Source of the DNA: Alcaligenes faecalis
Lineage (GTDB): Bacteria > Pseudomonadota > Gammaproteobacteria > Burkholderiales > Burkholderiaceae_B
Reading direction: 5' to 3'
NCBI RefSeq assembly: GCF_041521385.1
Contig: NZ_CP168006.1
Coordinates: 2,459,095 to 2,523,094 of the forward strand
Length of the DNA: 64,000 bases
Part shown: positions 24,149-33,214 of the stretch, piece by piece
How the letters are laid out: every line of letters starts with the position of its first letter
Position numbering within the stretch: position 1 is the first letter of the stretch
Made by a program: the position numbers and the translations under genes
Notes under the pieces: model-generated
Database searches by the model: none
What the model was told of the DNA's origin: nothing
Seen by the model: only the letters and a program-made list of their open reading frames with translations

Positions 24149-24823
24149 GTGTCTGCTACTTTTCGCACTGATCGTGATGCACCGGGGGAACTGTTTATCT
24201 GGACGGATATCGCCCCTGAGCATGAGCAGGATTTCAATCAATGGTATGAGCGCGAGCACATGGCTGAACGCGCGGCCATACCGGGTTTTCAATGGTCGCG
24301 CCGTTATGTGCGCCACGGTGCCGGGCGCAAGTATCTGGCCTTGTATCGCACGCAGTCCTTGCATGTTTTTGGGACGGCGGAATATAAAAAAGCCTTTGAG
24401 CAGCAAACGGACTGGTCGAATACCAATTTTGCCCGTATGAGCAATACCCAGCGCCGCGTGATGGCGGTGTCGTTGCTGGGTGGTGCTGGCACAGGCGCGG
24501 CTGTGTTGCTGGTACGTCTGCCAGAGGCGGCTCAACAGCAAGCCTTGGCGCGTCAAAGCGCCGCCTACCTGGAACAGATCGATGGGCTACTGGCCTTGCG
24601 CGTGCTGACACCCGATCCGGAGCTCTCTACCCCTTTACCGTCCGAGGATGTGCAACAGCGCAGCCTGGATCCTTACCTGGTGGCTGATCTGACCACTCTT
24701 GACGCTGCTCGTACTCTGGCTGCTCGTTTGCAGCAGGATGTGGGAGTGGCCACAAACGATGTATCCGAGTTTTCTTTGCTGTGGGATCTGCAGTCACGGG
24801 ATCTGAATGCGGACCGCTCATAA
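24149..24823 (+). CDS. Uncharacterised protein with two ferredoxin-like (dimeric barrel type) halves
   Basis: A 224-residue cytoplasmic protein with a GTG start behind TTCAGGGAGGC. The first half (GELFIWTDIAPEHEQDFNQWYEREHMAERAAIPGF) has the strand-helix and EHM-x-ER pattern of EthD/dimeric alpha-beta-barrel proteins. The second half (GAAVLLVRLPEAAQQQALAR and later LDPYLVADLTTLDAARTLAARL) looks like a repeat of the same fold. It is the first gene before a complete TRAP transporter, which suggests a role in metabolism of the imported compound. No catalytic residue can be assigned and the family name is uncertain. Confidence 0.7.
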   Translation: MSATFRTDRDAPGELFIWTDIAPEHEQDFNQWYEREHMAERAAIPGFQWSRRYVRHGAGRKYLALYRTQSLHVFGTAEYKKAFEQQTDWSNTNFARMSNTQRRVMAVSLLGGAGTGAAVLLVRLPEAAQQQALARQSAAYLEQIDGLLALRVLTPDPELSTPLPSEDVQQRSLDPYLVADLTTLDAARTLAARLQQDVGVATNDVSEFSLLWDLQSRDLNADRS

Positions 24824-24860
24824 GGCGGTCATCACCTCAATTCTTGGGAGAAGCGACATC

Positions 24861-25829
24861 ATGATTAAAAAACTACTTTCCATTGCCTGCGTCTTTGCGT
24901 TGGCAGGCACTGCTCAGGCCGCGACCAACTGGAACATGAGTACCGAGCAGCCCGACAGCAATTTCCTGACGCAAAATGCACGCGAGTTCGCCGCGGATAT
25001 CAAAGCGGCGACCAATGGCGAATTGAATATCAACGTGCAGTCGAACTCGGTGTTGCTCAAGCGTCCCGAGGTCAAGCGCGGTGTGCAGCAAGGTGTGGTG
25101 CAGGCTGGCGAAATGTTGGTGGCCGCCATCGGCAATGAGGACCCTCTGTTTGAAGTCGATAGCGTGCCTTTGCTGGCTTCGTCGTTTGATGAGTCGGAAA
25201 AGCTCTGGAAAGCCACACGTCCCTTCCTGGCAGAGCGCCTGGACAAGCAAGGCATCATTCTGGTGTATGGCTCGCCTTGGCCTCCCCAAGGGATTTACAC
25301 CAAAAACCCTGTGGAACAACTGTCTGACCTGGAAGGAGTGCGTTTCCGTGCTTATAGCCCGGCGACCAGCCGTTTGGTTTCCTTGATGGGAGCCGTGCCG
25401 ACCACTGTGCAAACGCCCGAAGTACCCCAGGCTTTTTCCACTGGCATTATTGATGCCATGCTGACCTCGCCCGCCACGGGTGTGGACTCGCAGGCCTGGG
25501 ACTATGTGAAGTACTACTACGATGCCCAGGTGTTCATTCCACAAAGCTTTGTGATCATTAACAAGCGTGCCTTCCAGCGTCTGCCCGAGAATGTTCAGAA
25601 AGCGGTGATGCAAGCGGGTGAACGCGCCGAACAACGCGGTTGGGCCATGTCGCGCGAGCAAACATCCAAACTGACCCAGACCATGGCCGACAAGGGCATG
25701 GTGGTAGGCCAGTTAAGTGAGAAGCTGGCTGGCGAGATGCAGGCTATCGGCAAGACCATGACCGAAGAGTGGTTGAAGAAAGCCGGTGCTGACGGCCAGA
25801 AGCTGCTTGATACCTATCGCCAGCCCTAA
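24861..25829 (+). CDS. TRAP transporter solute-binding protein (DctP type)
   Basis: A 322-residue periplasmic protein starting at ATG 24861 (TTGGGAGAAGCGAC upstream). The signal peptide is MIKKLLSIACVFALAGTAQA. ISP-type TRAP features include GDxRFRAYSP-like GVRFRAYSPATSRLVSLMGA (split about 155-175), with the conserved Arg that binds the substrate carboxylate, and PEVPQAFSTGIIDAMLTSP. The ligand is probably an organic acid anion. It is followed by both permease genes in one operon. Confidence 0.93.
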   Translation: MIKKLLSIACVFALAGTAQAATNWNMSTEQPDSNFLTQNAREFAADIKAATNGELNINVQSNSVLLKRPEVKRGVQQGVVQAGEMLVAAIGNEDPLFEVDSVPLLASSFDESEKLWKATRPFLAERLDKQGIILVYGSPWPPQGIYTKNPVEQLSDLEGVRFRAYSPATSRLVSLMGAVPTTVQTPEVPQAFSTGIIDAMLTSPATGVDSQAWDYVKYYYDAQVFIPQSFVIINKRAFQRLPENVQKAVMQAGERAEQRGWAMSREQTSKLTQTMADKGMVVGQLSEKLAGEMQAIGKTMTEEWLKKAGADGQKLLDTYRQP

Positions 25830-25844
25830 ACAAGGAGTGCGTCC

Positions 25845-26336
25845 ATGATTGTGCTGGAGCGTATGGCCAGAGTATGCGGCGCACTGGCCGCACTCTTTCT
25901 ATGTTTGATCGGGGTGGTGGTGACGGCGCAGATTGTGGCGCGTCTGTTTTCTACGCAAATCCCCGCGTCGGATGACTTTGCAGGCTGGTTTATGGCAGCG
26001 TCGATTTTTCTGGCGCTGCCCTACGCCATGTTGCATGGTGACCATATCCGTGTGTCCTTGTTGTTGCAGGTGATTCCGGAGCGTTTGCGACGCCCCTACG
26101 AGCTAGTGGCGACGCTGATCGGGATTGTGCTGGCTGCCTGGTGTACCTGGGAAACGGCCCACTTTGTTTATGAATCCTTTGTTTACAAGGAAGTGGCGCA
26201 GGGCATGGTGGCAGTGCCGCTGTGGATTCCCCAATTGGGGATGCCCATTGGTCTGGGCTTGCTGACCTTGATGTTGTTGCGGCGCTTGCTGCGTGTGGTT
26301 CAGGGTCAAGAATTGGAGGCGACTGAGCATGGCTGA
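25845..26336 (+). CDS. TRAP transporter small permease (DctQ type)
   Basis: A 163-residue protein with four membrane helices (about 10-32, 48-66, 88-106, 127-147). Markers include FAGWFMAASIFLALPYAMLHGDHIRVSLLL, with the family's GxHIRV motif. It starts 15 bases after the binding-protein stop and overlaps the large permease by 8 bases, consistent with co-translation of a DctQM complex. Confidence 0.93.
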   Translation: MIVLERMARVCGALAALFLCLIGVVVTAQIVARLFSTQIPASDDFAGWFMAASIFLALPYAMLHGDHIRVSLLLQVIPERLRRPYELVATLIGIVLAAWCTWETAHFVYESFVYKEVAQGMVAVPLWIPQLGMPIGLGLLTLMLLRRLLRVVQGQELEATEHG

Positions 26337-27624
26337 TTTATCTCAGGCAATTGTGCTGTTTGTTGTTCTGCTTGCCTTGCTGGCCAGTGGCGTGTGGGTG
26401 GCGCTGGTGCTGATCGCTTGTGGTATCTTGTCTATTTTTCTGTATGCCGATGCGCCTGCAGGCATTATTTTCGCGACCAAGGCGTGGGACTCCTCGGCCA
26501 GTTGGGCCTTGACCGCCTTGCCCCTGTTTATCTGGATGGGGGAGATTCTGTATCGCACCCGCCTGGCCGAAGACATGTTCAGCGGCCTGGGGCCGTGGGT
26601 ACAGCGTTTGCCGGGTCGTCTGTTACACGTCAACACCTTGGGTTGCGGTATTTTTGCGGCGGTCAGCGGTTCGTCGGCGGCCACGGCGGCCACGATAGGC
26701 CGTATTTCCTTGCCTGAACTGAAGGCGCGTGGCTATGACGACAGGATCAGTATTGGCTCGCTGGCCGGTGCCGGTACTTTGGGCCTGTTGATCCCGCCTT
26801 CCATTGTGATGATTGTGTATGCCGTGGCGGCCCAGGTTTCCATCATCCGGCTGTTTGTGGCGGGCGTGCTGCCAGGCCTTTTGCTGATGTGTCTGTTCTC
26901 GGCCTATATCGCTTTTTGGTCCATCCGCCATCCGGATCGTGTGCCTTCGACAACCGAGCAACTCAGCCTGGGCGAGAAAATACGACGTTTGCGTTTGCTG
27001 CTGCCGGTCGTTTTGCTGATTGTTGCGGTGATCGGGTCGATTTATGGGGGGATTGCCACCGCGACCGAAGCGGCTGTGCTGGGCGTGATAGGCTCTTTGG
27101 TGATTGCCGCTTTTGGTCGCTCTCTGAGCTGGAAAACCTTTACTGCCAGTTTGCTGGGGGCGGCGCGCACCTCGTGCATGATCTCCTTCATTCTGATCGG
27201 TGCCGCTTACTTGACCAGCGCCATGAGCTTTACCGGCCTGCCCGCCAATTTGGCGGCCTGGATCGGTTCCTTGGGCCTGAGCCAATACGCCTTGATTGCT
27301 GTATTGACCGTGTTCTTTGTGATTCTGGGGGCATTTCTGGACGGTATTTCCATTGTGGTGCTGACCACTTCGGTCTTGCTGCCTGCCGTGATTGCCGCCG
27401 GTATTGATCCTATCTGGTTCGGCGTTTATCTGATCCTGACCGTGGAAATGGCCCAGATTACCCCGCCTATTGGCTTTAACTTGTTTGTGATCCAGAGCAT
27501 TACCGGGCGCAATCTGTTTGAGCTGGTGCGCATGGCGCTCCCGTTTTTTCTGCTGCTGGTTCTGGCAACCGTCCTGGTGACGATATTCCCGCAAATTGTC
27601 CTGTTCATGCCCAACGCCATGTAA
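26329..27624 (+). CDS. TRAP transporter large permease (DctM type)
   Basis: A 431-residue protein with about 12-13 hydrophobic segments, the ion-coupled transport subunit. Typical motifs are LFIWMGEILYRTRLAEDMF, AVSGSSAATAATIGRISLPELKARGYD, GTLGLLIPPSIVMIVYAVAAQ and the C-terminal EMAQITPPIGFNLFVIQSI. The start MADLSQAIVLFVV lies inside the 3' end of dctQ. Strongly coupled to the two preceding genes. Confidence 0.95.
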   Translation: MADLSQAIVLFVVLLALLASGVWVALVLIACGILSIFLYADAPAGIIFATKAWDSSASWALTALPLFIWMGEILYRTRLAEDMFSGLGPWVQRLPGRLLHVNTLGCGIFAAVSGSSAATAATIGRISLPELKARGYDDRISIGSLAGAGTLGLLIPPSIVMIVYAVAAQVSIIRLFVAGVLPGLLLMCLFSAYIAFWSIRHPDRVPSTTEQLSLGEKIRRLRLLLPVVLLIVAVIGSIYGGIATATEAAVLGVIGSLVIAAFGRSLSWKTFTASLLGAARTSCMISFILIGAAYLTSAMSFTGLPANLAAWIGSLGLSQYALIAVLTVFFVILGAFLDGISIVVLTTSVLLPAVIAAGIDPIWFGVYLILTVEMAQITPPIGFNLFVIQSITGRNLFELVRMALPFFLLLVLATVLVTIFPQIVLFMPNAM

Positions 27625-27636
27625 GGGAGGCGGAAG

Positions 27637-28461
27637 ATGGCACTTGCTTATGTGACCTTGGCTTCGCAACGCTACAAGGTAGAGCGTGCCTGGGCTCAGG
27701 CTGATATCAGCGGCATTACCAGTGTGGCGGTGCTGACAGACGGGCGTATCGCTGCCTTGCTGCGTCGCCCGGCCTGTGTCCTGGTGCTGGCAGCGGATGG
27801 GCAGGTGTCAGCACGCTGGTCTTTGGATGACATGCTGTGCCCGCACCATATCAGCGCCCGTCCGCAAGGCGGGGTACTGGTGACGGATCTGGACGGACAT
27901 CAGGTGCTGGCACTGGATTCCCACGGCCATGAGCACTGGCGTTTAGGCACGCCTGAACAGCCACGCTGGCAAGAACCGTTCAACCATCCCACACACGCGC
28001 TTGAATGTTCCGATGGTAGTTTGTGGGTAAGTGATGGCTACGGCAATACCGTGGTGCATCGCTTTGACCCTCAACGTCAATGGCTGGCGGCATTGGGGGC
28101 ACCCGGCTCGGGCCCTTTGCAGTTCAGCACGCCTCATATGCTGGCGTGTGCTGCCGATGGTTCGATCTGGGTGGCCGACCGTGAAAACAACCGTGTCCAG
28201 CACCTGGATATTCAAGGCCGTTATCTGGGCGAGTTGCGTCCCCTGTACAAGCCCATGGCAGTGGCTGTGCAAACTGACGGTTCGGTACTGGTGAGCGATC
28301 AAACGGCCAGTCTGTCTTTGTTCGACGCGGATTCGGGCACCTTGGTGGGGCGTTGCCGGGTGCAAGGTGTGTACGGGCATGGCTTGTCTGCAGGCGTGGA
28401 CGGACGTATTTATATAGCGGAAATGTTGCCGGATTGTTTGACTTGCTTACAGCCCGCTTAA
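27637..28461 (+). CDS. NHL-repeat beta-propeller protein
   Basis: A 274-residue protein starting 12 bases after the large permease (AAGGGAGGCGGAAG before ATG 27637). Several NHL-like repeats are seen: DGSLWVSDGYGNTVVHRFDPQ, AADGSIWVADRENNRVQHLDIQGRYLG and TDGSVLVSDQTASLSLFD, each with the W/V-x-D signature. There is no signal peptide. Relatives include peptidyl-amidating-lyase-like and SMP-30-like propellers. Being last in the TRAP operon, it may act as a lactonase- or lyase-like enzyme on the imported compound, but no active-site residues are identifiable. Confidence 0.82.
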   Translation: MALAYVTLASQRYKVERAWAQADISGITSVAVLTDGRIAALLRRPACVLVLAADGQVSARWSLDDMLCPHHISARPQGGVLVTDLDGHQVLALDSHGHEHWRLGTPEQPRWQEPFNHPTHALECSDGSLWVSDGYGNTVVHRFDPQRQWLAALGAPGSGPLQFSTPHMLACAADGSIWVADRENNRVQHLDIQGRYLGELRPLYKPMAVAVQTDGSVLVSDQTASLSLFDADSGTLVGRCRVQGVYGHGLSAGVDGRIYIAEMLPDCLTCLQPA

Positions 28462-28525
28462 TTGTCCACAAAGTATGAAAAAGTAGTCGGTGCTCTGGAA
28501 GCTGCCAGAGCAAATCCATTAGACT

Positions 28526-29662
28526 ATGCGCATGAATACGTCCCTGCCTCTGTATGTTCGTACAGATTCCTCTGGCCAGTTGCACTTGCTAGGCGATTGG
28601 TCCTTGCGTCACTATGAAGCGTTGCAAAGCAGCTTGCGCTCGGTCAGTGACAAGCAGGGGCGTTGGTCTTTGGATTTCAGCCAGTTGAAGTCCCTGGACA
28701 CAACAGGTGCTCAAGTCCTGTGTGAATGGCTGGGTGCCGAGCGTGTGCAGGCGGCGCTGGATAGTGCCCAAGGTTTATCCAAAGAGCGCCATCAGTTATT
28801 GCAAACCGTTGCCAAGGCCATGAGCCGCATGGATGAGGAGCACGTGGCTGCGGCGCCTTGGGGGATGACGGATTTGCTCGAGCGTGTGGGTCTGTCCATG
28901 ATCCATATCACGCGCAATATGCGTGAGCTGTTGGGTTTTATTGGCCTGACGCTGGAAACGCTGATCCTGAATATGCTGCGGCCCAGCCAGTGGCGCGTCA
29001 CCTCGATTGTGGCGCAGTTGGAAGAAACCGCCTTTAATGCCGTACCGATTGTGGCCTTGCTGACCTTCCTGGTGGGCGCGGTGATCGCATTTCTAGGGGC
29101 GACGGTGCTGGCGGACTTTGGCGCCACGATCTACACCGTGAATCTGGTTGGCTTTTCCTTTTTGCGTGAGTTTGCGGTGCTGTTGACGGCCATCTTGATG
29201 GCAGGCCGCACCGCCAGTGCCTTTACCGCGCAGATTGGCTCCATGAAAGCGAACGAAGAAATCGATGCCTTACGCGCTCAGGGTTTGAATCCCATGCTGA
29301 TTCTGGTCATTCCGCGCGTATTGGCCATGCTGCTGGCCATGCCTATCTTGACCTTTGTGGGCATGGTGGCCGGGATCTTTGGCGGCGGGCTGGTCTGCGC
29401 CCTGATTCTGGATATTTCGCCCACCATGTTCATCAATATCTTCAATCAGGATATTGATTTGCGGCACTTTGTGCTGGGTATGGCCAAAGCCCCGATCTTT
29501 GCTTTCTTGATTGCCGTGATTGGTTGTCAGGAAGGCTTCAAGGTGACCGGCAGTGCGCAGTCTGTGGGCGAGCACACGACTTCAGCCGTGGTGCAGTCCA
29601 TCTTTATCGTGATCTTGATTGATGCGCTGGCCGCGTTGTTCTTCATGGAGATGGGATGGTAG
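28526..29662 (+). CDS. MlaE-type ABC permease with N-terminal STAS domain
   Basis: A 378-residue protein. Residues 1-100 form a STAS-like domain (LHLLGDWSLRHYEAL, then SLDFSQLKSLDTTGAQVLCEWL), followed by the MlaE permease core with five or so helices: VPIVALLTFLVGAVIAFLGA, LREFAVLLTAILMAGRTASAF and EIDALRAQGLNPM, the conserved coupling helix. A second in-frame ATG lies two codons downstream. The operon continues with ATPase, MCE protein and lipoprotein, as in outer-membrane lipid transport systems. The fused STAS domain replaces the separate MlaB of E. coli. Confidence 0.92.
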   Translation: MRMNTSLPLYVRTDSSGQLHLLGDWSLRHYEALQSSLRSVSDKQGRWSLDFSQLKSLDTTGAQVLCEWLGAERVQAALDSAQGLSKERHQLLQTVAKAMSRMDEEHVAAAPWGMTDLLERVGLSMIHITRNMRELLGFIGLTLETLILNMLRPSQWRVTSIVAQLEETAFNAVPIVALLTFLVGAVIAFLGATVLADFGATIYTVNLVGFSFLREFAVLLTAILMAGRTASAFTAQIGSMKANEEIDALRAQGLNPMLILVIPRVLAMLLAMPILTFVGMVAGIFGGGLVCALILDISPTMFINIFNQDIDLRHFVLGMAKAPIFAFLIAVIGCQEGFKVTGSAQSVGEHTTSAVVQSIFIVILIDALAALFFMEMGW

Positions 29663-30453
29663 AGGCCACCGCTCGTCCCATTATTCAAGTACGTGATCTG
29701 GACAATCGCTTTGGCGATCACGTCGTGCACGAGCACCTGGATATGGATGTGTATCCCGGCGAGATCGTGGGCGTGGTCGGTGGCTCAGGCACAGGCAAGT
29801 CTGTGCTGCTGCGCTCCATTTTGGGATTGCGTCCACCCACTGGTGGCACCGTCCGTATTTTTGATCAGGAAATTGGCACCCTGTCGCCCGAAGATCGTTC
29901 GCGGCTGGAGCGGCGTTTGGGCGTACTGTTCCAACAAGGCGCCTTGTTCTCCTCGCTGACGGTGGTGGAGAATATTGCCATGCCCTTGATCGAGCATATT
30001 GGCCTGTCTCGTGGTGCCGCTGAACATATTGCTGCCATGAAGATGTCCCTGGCGGGCTTGCCGGCTAATGCGGCTACCAAGTACCCGGCGGAATTGTCCG
30101 GTGGCATGATCAAGCGTGCTGCCTTGGCACGTGCGCTGGCGCTGGATCCGGAAATCCTGTTTTTGGATGAGCCCACTGCCGGGCTGGACCCGGTGGGTGC
30201 GGGGGATTTTGACCAGCTTATTTTGACCTTGCGCGATGCGCTGGGATTGACCGTGTTTCTGGTGACGCACGATCTGGATACGCTCTACACCATTTGTGAC
30301 CGAGTGGCCGTGCTGGCGCAAAAGCGCGTGCTGGTCAATGACACACTGGCCCGTGTAGAGCAAGTTGATAACGACTGGATCCGGGAGTATTTCCACGGTC
30401 CACGGGGACGGGCCGCCGAACAGGCTCAAAACCGTCGTCAGGAGCATAGTTAA
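29656..30453 (+). CDS. MlaF-type ABC ATPase
   Basis: A 265-residue ATP-binding subunit. Walker A is GGSGTGKS (about residues 41-48), the signature is LSGGMIKRAALARAL, Walker B is EILFLDEPTAGLDP, and the H-loop is VTHD. It overlaps the permease by 7 bases and shares one base with the MCE gene. The signature LSGGM is typical of Mla/Mkl ATPases rather than classical importers. Confidence 0.95.
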   Translation: MVEATARPIIQVRDLDNRFGDHVVHEHLDMDVYPGEIVGVVGGSGTGKSVLLRSILGLRPPTGGTVRIFDQEIGTLSPEDRSRLERRLGVLFQQGALFSSLTVVENIAMPLIEHIGLSRGAAEHIAAMKMSLAGLPANAATKYPAELSGGMIKRAALARALALDPEILFLDEPTAGLDPVGAGDFDQLILTLRDALGLTVFLVTHDLDTLYTICDRVAVLAQKRVLVNDTLARVEQVDNDWIREYFHGPRGRAAEQAQNRRQEHS

Positions 30454-31370
30454 TGGAACCGCGTGCCCATCATGTACTGATTGGGGTCTTTACCTTGGTA
30501 GTGGCTGCGGCTGCTGTCCTGTTCTCGCTTTGGCTGGCCAAGTCGGGGCAAGATGCCGAGACCCGTGATTACGATATTGTCTTTCTGGAAGGTGTGCGTG
30601 GTCTGTCTCGCGGCAGTGCTGTGCAGTACAACGGCCTGCGTGTTGGGGAAGTGCGCCTGCTGCGTCTGGATCCGAACGACTTGCAGCGGGTACGTGCGCA
30701 GGTAGCGATTCAGGCTTCTATCCCTATTTACGAAGATACCCAGGCTCGCCTGGCACTGGCTGGTATTACCGGCCAGTCTGTAATCGAGCTTAGCGGCGGC
30801 ACACCGAACAGCCCCTTGCTGGAAGCCTCCGACGATGGCCTGCCCATGATTGTGGCCTCGCCTTCCCCGTTGGCTCAGTTGATGGCCGGTGGCGAGGAGC
30901 TGATGACGCAAATTTCCAAGCTGCTGGAGAACGCCAACACCTTTTTGTCGTCCGAGAACTCCCAATCCCTGTCGGCCAGTCTGCAAAAACTGGAAGTCTT
31001 GATGGGCCAGCTCTCGACCGCCAGCGAAGGCGTGCCATCCTTGGTGAAAGAGTTGTCCCAGGCCAGCCAGCAAGCCACCACCTTGCTGTCTTCCACACAA
31101 GGTCTGGTAGACCGTCAGGGTACGCAGGCCATGAATGCCATCCAGCAATCCATGGAAGATTTCAGCCGCGCCACGCAAAGTTTGTACACGCTGCTGGAGC
31201 AAAATTCGGCAGCCATTGGCCGGGGTGCCCAGGGGCTGACGGAGATCGAACCGGCCTTGCGTGAGTTGCGCCAGGTGCTGGCTGGTTTCCGCGCCGTCAC
31301 CTCCCGCTTGGAAGATAATCCAGCCGGTTACCTCTTGGGTCGTGACAAATTACAGGAGTTCACACCATGA
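30453..31370 (+). CDS. MCE-domain substrate-binding protein (MlaD type)
   Basis: A 305-residue periplasmic protein with an uncleaved N-terminal anchor (HVLIGVFTLVVAAAAVLFSLWLA). The MCE domain (about 38-125) contains VRGLSRGSAVQYNGLRVGEVRLLRL and GITGQSVIELSGG. The C-terminal half is predicted coiled coil, rich in Ser, Gln and Leu. MCE rings shuttle phospholipids across the periplasm. Its ATG overlaps the ATPase stop (TAATG). Confidence 0.94.
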   Translation: MEPRAHHVLIGVFTLVVAAAAVLFSLWLAKSGQDAETRDYDIVFLEGVRGLSRGSAVQYNGLRVGEVRLLRLDPNDLQRVRAQVAIQASIPIYEDTQARLALAGITGQSVIELSGGTPNSPLLEASDDGLPMIVASPSPLAQLMAGGEELMTQISKLLENANTFLSSENSQSLSASLQKLEVLMGQLSTASEGVPSLVKELSQASQQATTLLSSTQGLVDRQGTQAMNAIQQSMEDFSRATQSLYTLLEQNSAAIGRGAQGLTEIEPALRELRQVLAGFRAVTSRLEDNPAGYLLGRDKLQEFTP

Positions 31371-32005
31371 TGCCTACTGTTGTGCGTCGTCTCTTGCGGG
31401 TATCGCTCGTCGGTCTGGCCGCCTTGTCCACCGCTTGCTCCGTTCTGCCTCAGGCGGAATCCCTGACGTATTATCAGCTCCCAGCGACTACCTTGACGGC
31501 CCAGCAAGCACCTGCTTCGCATAAGAGTCTGATTATTCAGGTGAACCGGCCCCACGCCGAGCGCCTGCTGGCCAGTTCGCGCATTACGGTGCTGCCTCAA
31601 GGCAACGAGCTAAGCGCGTATAAAGGCGTACGTTGGGGGGACGATGCACCCGCTGTGCTGCGTAACCGTTTGGCGGATGCCTTGCGTGATGCGGCTCAAT
31701 TCCGGGCGGTGGTGCTCGATAGCGAGTCCGTCATTGCTGATGTGGAGCTTGGCGGTACGCTGGGCGCCTTCCAGGTGGAGTATGTTCAGGGCGTTCCACG
31801 AGTACGGATTCAGTTCGATGCGTTAGTGCGCGATCAGCGTTCGGGCCAGTTGATTCAGACTCGCCGCTTTGTCGCTCAACAAGAGGTTGACGGCACGGCC
31901 GTGCCACAGGTGGTTGAAGCATTCGGGCAGGCTACCGATGCCTTGTCCTTGCAAGTAAGCCAATGGTTGGCTTCTTTAACTGTTCAAGCCAATACACGTA
32001 AATGA
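31367..32005 (+). CDS. ABC-type transport auxiliary lipoprotein
   Basis: A 212-residue lipoprotein. The signal peptide ends in LAALSTAC, a lipobox with Cys near residue 24. YYQLPATTL and the following VNRPHAERLLASSRITVLP-like stretch match the auxiliary lipoprotein (PqiC-like) family associated with MCE systems. It overlaps the MCE gene by 4 bases and probably links the system to the outer membrane. Confidence 0.87.
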   Translation: MMPTVVRRLLRVSLVGLAALSTACSVLPQAESLTYYQLPATTLTAQQAPASHKSLIIQVNRPHAERLLASSRITVLPQGNELSAYKGVRWGDDAPAVLRNRLADALRDAAQFRAVVLDSESVIADVELGGTLGAFQVEYVQGVPRVRIQFDALVRDQRSGQLIQTRRFVAQQEVDGTAVPQVVEAFGQATDALSLQVSQWLASLTVQANTRK

Positions 32006-32006
32006 C

Positions 32007-32348
32007 ATGTATGAGTCACGTGATCAGCCCTTGATTTCGGGTTGGCAGTTTACCAAGCGCCTGTTGGCGCATGCCTTGATCGGCATTGTGTTTGTGGTCT
32101 TTTCCCTGATGCTGGGTGCATTGGGGCACATGTGGTTGGAAGAGAACGTACATTGGCACGATGCGGCCTTGAATGCGGCCATGATGGTTGGTGGGCTAGG
32201 GCCGATGGCTTTGCCCGAAACATGGGCCGGCAAAGTGTTTTTTGCCATTTATGGGGCGTATGTCAGTCTGGTGTTGGCCGCCGCTTTCGGGCTGATTATT
32301 GCCCCTGTGTTGCATAGAATTTTGCACACCTTCCATATGGAAGATTAA
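32007..32348 (+). CDS. Small two-helix membrane protein of unknown function
   Basis: A 113-residue protein starting one base after the lipoprotein stop. Hydrophobic segments are at about residues 19-40 (HALIGIVFVVFSLMLGALGH) and 73-100 (VFFAIYGAYVSLVLAAAFGLIIAPVLHRIL). A polar acidic stretch lies between. Its position suggests co-transcription with the MCE operon, but no functional link is known. I do not recognise the family. Confidence 0.7.
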   Translation: MYESRDQPLISGWQFTKRLLAHALIGIVFVVFSLMLGALGHMWLEENVHWHDAALNAAMMVGGLGPMALPETWAGKVFFAIYGAYVSLVLAAAFGLIIAPVLHRILHTFHMED

Positions 32349-32438
32349 GCAAAAGACAAAAAGGCTCCACGCGATGCCTTTGGCTTGCTGGGGCACTTTT
32401 TTCCAGGGTATCGAGCTTCGGGGCGGCTCAGCGGCAAA

Positions 32439-32513
32439 AAGGCACTGCGTTTTGAGCAATTCCCAAAGGTGAGCCACCTTCTTTTGACGAAATTGCCTAA
32501 AACACAGTGCCTT
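32439..32513. repeat. Nested imperfect inverted repeat between convergent genes
   Basis: The 23-base arms at 32439-32461 and 32491-32513 are complementary at 20 positions (core AAGGCACTG). Inside, AAGGTG and CACCTT form a second stem (32466-32480). The element sits between the 3' ends of the membrane-protein gene and the HAD phosphatase gene and could be a bidirectional terminator or a small mobile palindrome. Confidence 0.75.
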
Positions 32514-32533
32514 GTCTATTGCTTGGCTATGAA

Positions 32534-33214
32534 TCAGCCTTGTACGCGTTCCTGTTCCAGCTTGGCGATCAATGCAGGTAATTCATCCATGCGGCGGAAG
32601 GTGTCGCGCACACCCAGGCGGCGCAAATCCTCTTGCTTGTCGGGGATCGGGCAATAGCCCAATACGGTGGCCCCGGCAGCCAAGCCTGCTGTTGCGCCCG
32701 TGACACTGTCTTCCACCACCACACAGTCCTTGGGGTCTACTCTCAAGCCATGCGCAGCGGCCAGATAGACATCCGGGTAGGGCTTGTTGCGTGGTGTTTC
32801 AGCGCCGCTATAGATATGGGTGCCAAAGTAATCCAGCAGGCCAGTCTGGCCCAGTTGCAGTACCAGTTTGGCGCGGTCTGCACCGGACGCGCAGGCAATC
32901 ATGCCGGGCTTGTCGCGCAAGATGGCATCCAGCGTCTCCTGAATGCCGGGAATGGCCATGACTTCATTGCTCAGCGCATGGTTGCGGCGCATGCGAAAGG
33001 CCATCACCCATTCCATATCCAGATCTTTACCTGTCATCTTGCGCACGGTGGGTAGTTCGTCGGGTAGTGCCTTGCCAATGAACCAGTCATAGCACTGCTC
33101 GTAGGTCATGACCCAGCCTTCCTCTTGCAACATGTCCCGCAGCACGCGAACCGTGATGGGCTCGCTGTCTACCAGCACACCGTCACAATCAAACAGCACA
33201 GCGGAAAATGTCAT
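32534..33214 (-). CDS. HAD superfamily hydrolase, phosphoglucomutase/phosphatase-like
   Basis: A 226-residue cytoplasmic enzyme. Motif I is LFDCDGVLVDSE (nucleophile Asp9 and acid Asp11), motif II is CASGAD, and motifs III/IV are the Lys in PRNKPYPDVY and the VVVEDSVTGATAGLAAG. The helical cap between residues 18 and 80 (subclass I) matches beta-phosphoglucomutase and small phosphatases such as YniC/Gph-like enzymes. The substrate is unknown. It is convergent with the MCE operon. Confidence 0.9.
   Translation of the reverse strand: MTFSAVLFDCDGVLVDSEPITVRVLRDMLQEEGWVMTYEQCYDWFIGKALPDELPTVRKMTGKDLDMEWVMAFRMRRNHALSNEVMAIPGIQETLDAILRDKPGMIACASGADRAKLVLQLGQTGLLDYFGTHIYSGAETPRNKPYPDVYLAAAHGLRVDPKDCVVVEDSVTGATAGLAAGATVLGYCPIPDKQEDLRRLGVRDTFRRMDELPALIAKLEQERVQG

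Noticed and set aside
24807..24860. N-terminal extension of the first TRAP binding protein
   Set aside because: It would place residues before a clear signal peptide and overlap the previous gene; ATG 24861 has a good ribosome site.
26623..27669. Gln/His/Arg-rich minus frame over the first DctM gene
   Set aside because: Typical shadow of a Leu/Ala/Gly-rich membrane protein gene.
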